Below, piece after piece: positions 12,959 to 14,950 of a stretch of DNA of 14,950 nt. Numbering within the stretch: position 1 is the stretch's first letter; each line of letters begins with the position of its first letter. The stretch is from an uncultured Bacillota bacterium (lineage in GTDB: Bacteria; Bacillota; UBA994; UBA5500). The DNA lies in assembly GCA_937874815.1 (NCBI GenBank), contig CALNBW010000286.1, forward strand, positions 1 to 14,950, in the 5' to 3' direction. A program made the position numbers and the translations under genes. The notes beneath the pieces were generated by a model. That model saw only the letters and a program-made list of their open reading frames with translations, had not been told where the DNA came from and searched no databases.

Positions 12959-13340
12959 CCAACTACGGCCATATCTACCCCATGCTCGGTTAGTCCGAGC
13001 CAAAGACAAAATCCAACTCTACTGTCGTTACGAGGATCGGGATGCTGCAAAGCAGATCCAAGGCTACTCGTGGAATGCCAAGCAGAAATGCTGGGAGTAC
13101 CCACTAGGACACTATGACGAGATACGTGAAGCTTTTCCCTTCGCCCAAGTGGAAGAGGGGCTGCAACAGGAAGTCACCAACATCAAGGACCTTGAAAAAG
13201 AAGTGACCAAAGCTAAACTGGCCGGTTGGGAGAACATTGAACCCACAGAGCCTATGCCCATTAAGACTAAGCCATTTCAACATCAAACGCTCGGGTATGA
13301 AATTGCCTGCAAACTCATGGGGGTGTTTAGAAATCACTGA
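12951..13340 (+). CDS. SNF2-type phage helicase, N-terminal fragment
   Basis: The fragment has 129 residues. Residues about 12-62 resemble the small HARP-like accessory domain that precedes many SNF2 ATPases (YEDRDAAKQIQGYSWNAKQKCWEYPL). Residues about 100-126 are the start of the helicase core (PMPIKTKPFQHQTLGYEIACKLMGVF). The frame then hits RNH-stop, where the homologous protein should continue into Walker A. The continuation, NGGGAALLMEQGCG, appears 550 bp later in the same frame. The gene has therefore been split by the HNH-encoding insert, at about 13329. Two ATGs (12939, 12951) are possible; neither has a strong SD and both overlap the previous gene. Confidence 0.85.
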   Translation: MRNQLRPYLPHARLVRAKDKIQLYCRYEDRDAAKQIQGYSWNAKQKCWEYPLGHYDEIREAFPFAQVEEGLQQEVTNIKDLEKEVTKAKLAGWENIEPTEPMPIKTKPFQHQTLGYEIACKLMGVFRNH

Positions 13341-13881
13341 TCTGTTTCTTGTATGCAAGGAGTGCGGTAAGCGCTACAGATTCAATCCTAAAACCATGAG
13401 TCATGGGCGGCGATTCTGCGACAGAACTTGCTACGACCAAGCTAGGTCTCAGGGCAAGCTTAAGCGAGGTAAGACAGTCGACTTGACTTGTGAGACGTGC
13501 GGTAAGACGTTCAAACGTTACAAGTCTGCTATCCAAGTACACAACTTCTGCTGCCGCGCATGCTTTGATTCTTGGTTCAAGGAAAACCCGCCAGCTCCTA
13601 CAGTACGAACACGGCTGCAGACCTCAAAAACTATGAGGGCAATAAGGCCAGGAAAGAAAAAACGGCGACCAAAATTGCTCGGAAAAGATATGCACAGAAC
13701 AATCATGGAGCAATACCTTGGGCGGAAGTTGAGACAAAGCGAGGTTGTTCATCACATCAACGAAGACCCGTTCGATAACAGGTTAGATAATCTTCAACTC
13801 ATGAGGCGTGGCGAGCATGTCGCCTTGCATAATCGCTTGCGAAAAGCAAGAAGGGTAGCTGAGGGGGTGGTATCAAAATGA
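13297..13881 (+). CDS. HNH homing-type endonuclease inserted in the helicase gene
   Basis: The product has up to 194 residues. Two zinc-finger-like units come first: C20/C23 with C41/C45, and C65/C68 with C86/C89. A basic linker follows (GKKKRRPK). The C-terminal HNH nuclease is MHRTIMEQYLGRKLRQSEVVHH with H152/H153, then NEDPFDNRLDNLQLMRRGEH. It is a likely DNA-nicking or -cleaving mobile endonuclease. The recognisable protein begins around 13345, right at the insertion boundary. The start is uncertain: the ATG at 13297 lies inside the helicase fragment in another frame and has no SD. The sequence GGGGGTG at 13319 precedes only non-standard starts. Expression by coupling or frameshift from the helicase is possible. 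Confidence 0.8.
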   Translation: MKLPANSWGCLEITDLFLVCKECGKRYRFNPKTMSHGRRFCDRTCYDQARSQGKLKRGKTVDLTCETCGKTFKRYKSAIQVHNFCCRACFDSWFKENPPAPTVRTRLQTSKTMRAIRPGKKKRRPKLLGKDMHRTIMEQYLGRKLRQSEVVHHINEDPFDNRLDNLQLMRRGEHVALHNRLRKARRVAEGVVSK

Positions 13882-14950
13882 CCACAAATGGTGGCGGCGC
13901 AGCTTTGCTCATGGAGCAAGGCTGCGGTTGAGGAAAAACATTATCAGCAATAGCAGTTGCTGGCAGAGCCTTTCTAAACGGCAAGGTTAGGCGAGCCATG
14001 GTGTTCGCTCCTGCATCAGTTGTACCAGTATGGCCGCTTGAATTCGATATTCATGCTGATTTCCCCTATGAGATCAAGGCCCTTGAGGGCCCTGTGGCTA
14101 AGCGCATCAAGACGCTGCAGGACTGGAAGCCCAATGCACGGGTGCTACAGGTTAGCGTGGTTAACTATGAAGCCGTATGGAGAATGGACAAAGCGATTAT
14201 GGCCTGGGGACCTGACATGATCATCTGTGACGAATCTCAGCGCATCAAGACTCCCGGAGCTCAGCAGTCCAAGGCCTTGCACCGGCTCGGCCGGTTGGCC
14301 AAGTACCGTATGATCCTAACCGGCACGCCTGTCAGTAATAACCCCCTAGAGTTCTTCAGTCAGTACAAGTTCCTCGAGCCTAGCATCTTCGGAAATAGCT
14401 TTACAGCGTTTCGCAACCGCTACGCGGTCATGGGTGGATTCGAGGGGCGCCAGGTCATTGGCTACCGCAATATACAGGAACTGATGCGTAAGGCGCACAG
14501 CATAGCTTTCCGAGTGACAAAAGATGAGGCACTAGACCTGCCGGAGTATACCGACCAGACTCTCTACTGCGACCTTGAGGCTGGTGCAAAGTCAATCTAC
14601 AACAAGCTAGCCAAGGAGAGTGTTGCCGAACTAGCAAGTGGCGAGCAAGTTACAGCAGCCAACGTACTATCCCGGTTACTACGGCTTGCGCAGCTATCGG
14701 GCGGCTACATGAACACCGAAGACGGCCGCACGGAGCAAGTTAGCAAGTCCAAGATGGCACTGATGAGTGACACCCTAGACGACTTATTCTCGGCCGACAA
14801 GAAAGTAGTCATCTTTGCCCGGTTCATTCCTGAGATTAAGGCCATACGCAAGCTCTTGGACGATAAGGGCATGGACTATGCCTGGATCACGGGCGAAGTG
14901 CCGATGGAGGCACGAGGCGATGAGGTAAAGCGGTTTCAGACTGACCCTAA
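13878..14950 (+). pseudogene. SNF2-type phage helicase, C-terminal fragment with in-frame TGA (partial at window end)
   Basis: An ATG at 13878 overlaps the HNH stop (ATGA) behind GGGGGTGG. It reads MTTNGGGAALLMEQGCG and then meets TGA at 13929-13931. The same frame continues with GKTLSAIAVAGRAFLNGKV and stays open to the window edge. Later core motifs are intact: FAPASVVPVWPLEF (Ia), MIICDESQRIK (II, a DExx box), RMILTGTPVSNN (III), and KKVVIFARFIPEIKAI from the second RecA-like domain. Removing TGA plus one Gly codon gives a perfect GCGKT Walker A. The other options are initiation at ATG 13999, which loses Walker A, or a dead gene. This large frame continues past the window. Confidence 0.85.
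13899..13925 (+). other. 12-bp hairpin ending one codon before the in-frame TGA
   Basis: GCAGCTTTGCTC (13899-13910) pairs with GAGCAAGGCTGC (13914-13925), with one G-U pair, around the triloop ATG. C13898-G13926 can extend it. It lies in the helicase coding sequence and ends directly before the GGT-TGA-GGA string. It has no T-run, so it is not a terminator. Confidence 0.7.

Noticed and set aside
13329..13887. Group I intron or intein in the helicase
   Set aside because: The insert is filled by the HNH frame, leaving no room for a catalytic intron core. The HNH frame is out of phase with the helicase, which excludes an intein.
1..14950. CRISPR array or rRNA genes
   Set aside because: No regularly spaced repeats beyond the two-unit arm sites, and no rRNA sequence, are visible on either strand.

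Overview
The window comes from a chromosome of an endospore-forming Firmicute, most likely a Clostridia/Peptococcaceae-type organism with about 50% GC. It captures the junction between a conserved sporulation/cell-division locus and an integrated prophage. The evidence for the host is gene order: spoVB, mazG, hup, rqcP, a SpoIID-domain lipoprotein, yabP, yabQ, divIC, yabR, then tRNA-Met and tRNA-Lys. This matches the Bacillus-type spoVT-spoIIE neighbourhood, in which a tRNA cluster lies between yabR and spoIIE. Genus cannot be named from the sequence.

Positions 1-6990 are the host block, all on the + strand. Several true starts lie inside longer open frames and are fixed by Shine-Dalgarno (SD) sites. 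A strong terminator follows hup, and good sigma-A promoters precede yabR and the tRNA pair. A 458-bp non-coding, hairpin-rich spacer separates yabP and yabQ.

Positions about 6950-14950 are the left part of a temperate phage or related integrative element inserted at the 3' end of tRNA-Lys(CTT). On the - strand lies a lysogeny operon: a LexA-like CI repressor, a 56-residue free-standing copy of the integrase arm-binding domain, and a Tn916-type tyrosine integrase. Arm-type repeats sit between int and the tRNA. A divergent switch region carries two opposed promoters and three copies of a 15-bp operator, GATAA-N5-TTATC. A fourth copy lies in the last codons of the Cro-like gene. The + strand early operon encodes a Cro-like regulator, a small unknown protein, excisionase-type helix-turn-helix proteins, a Rha/KilA-C antirepressor-like protein, several small Cys/His proteins, a small membrane protein and an HNH endonuclease.

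The most unusual part is at the right end. A SNF2-type phage helicase gene is cut in two by an insert of roughly 560 bp that encodes a second HNH endonuclease and leaves no room for an intron core. The downstream half has its own SD and ATG overlapping the endonuclease stop. It then carries an in-frame TGA in the middle of the Walker A motif, as GGT-TGA-GGA, right after a 12-bp hairpin. Skipping from the first Gly codon to the second would restore the motif exactly. This is either a disabled gene or a candidate for T4 gene 60-like recoding of a split helicase; the sequence alone does not decide. The helicase is still open at the window edge.
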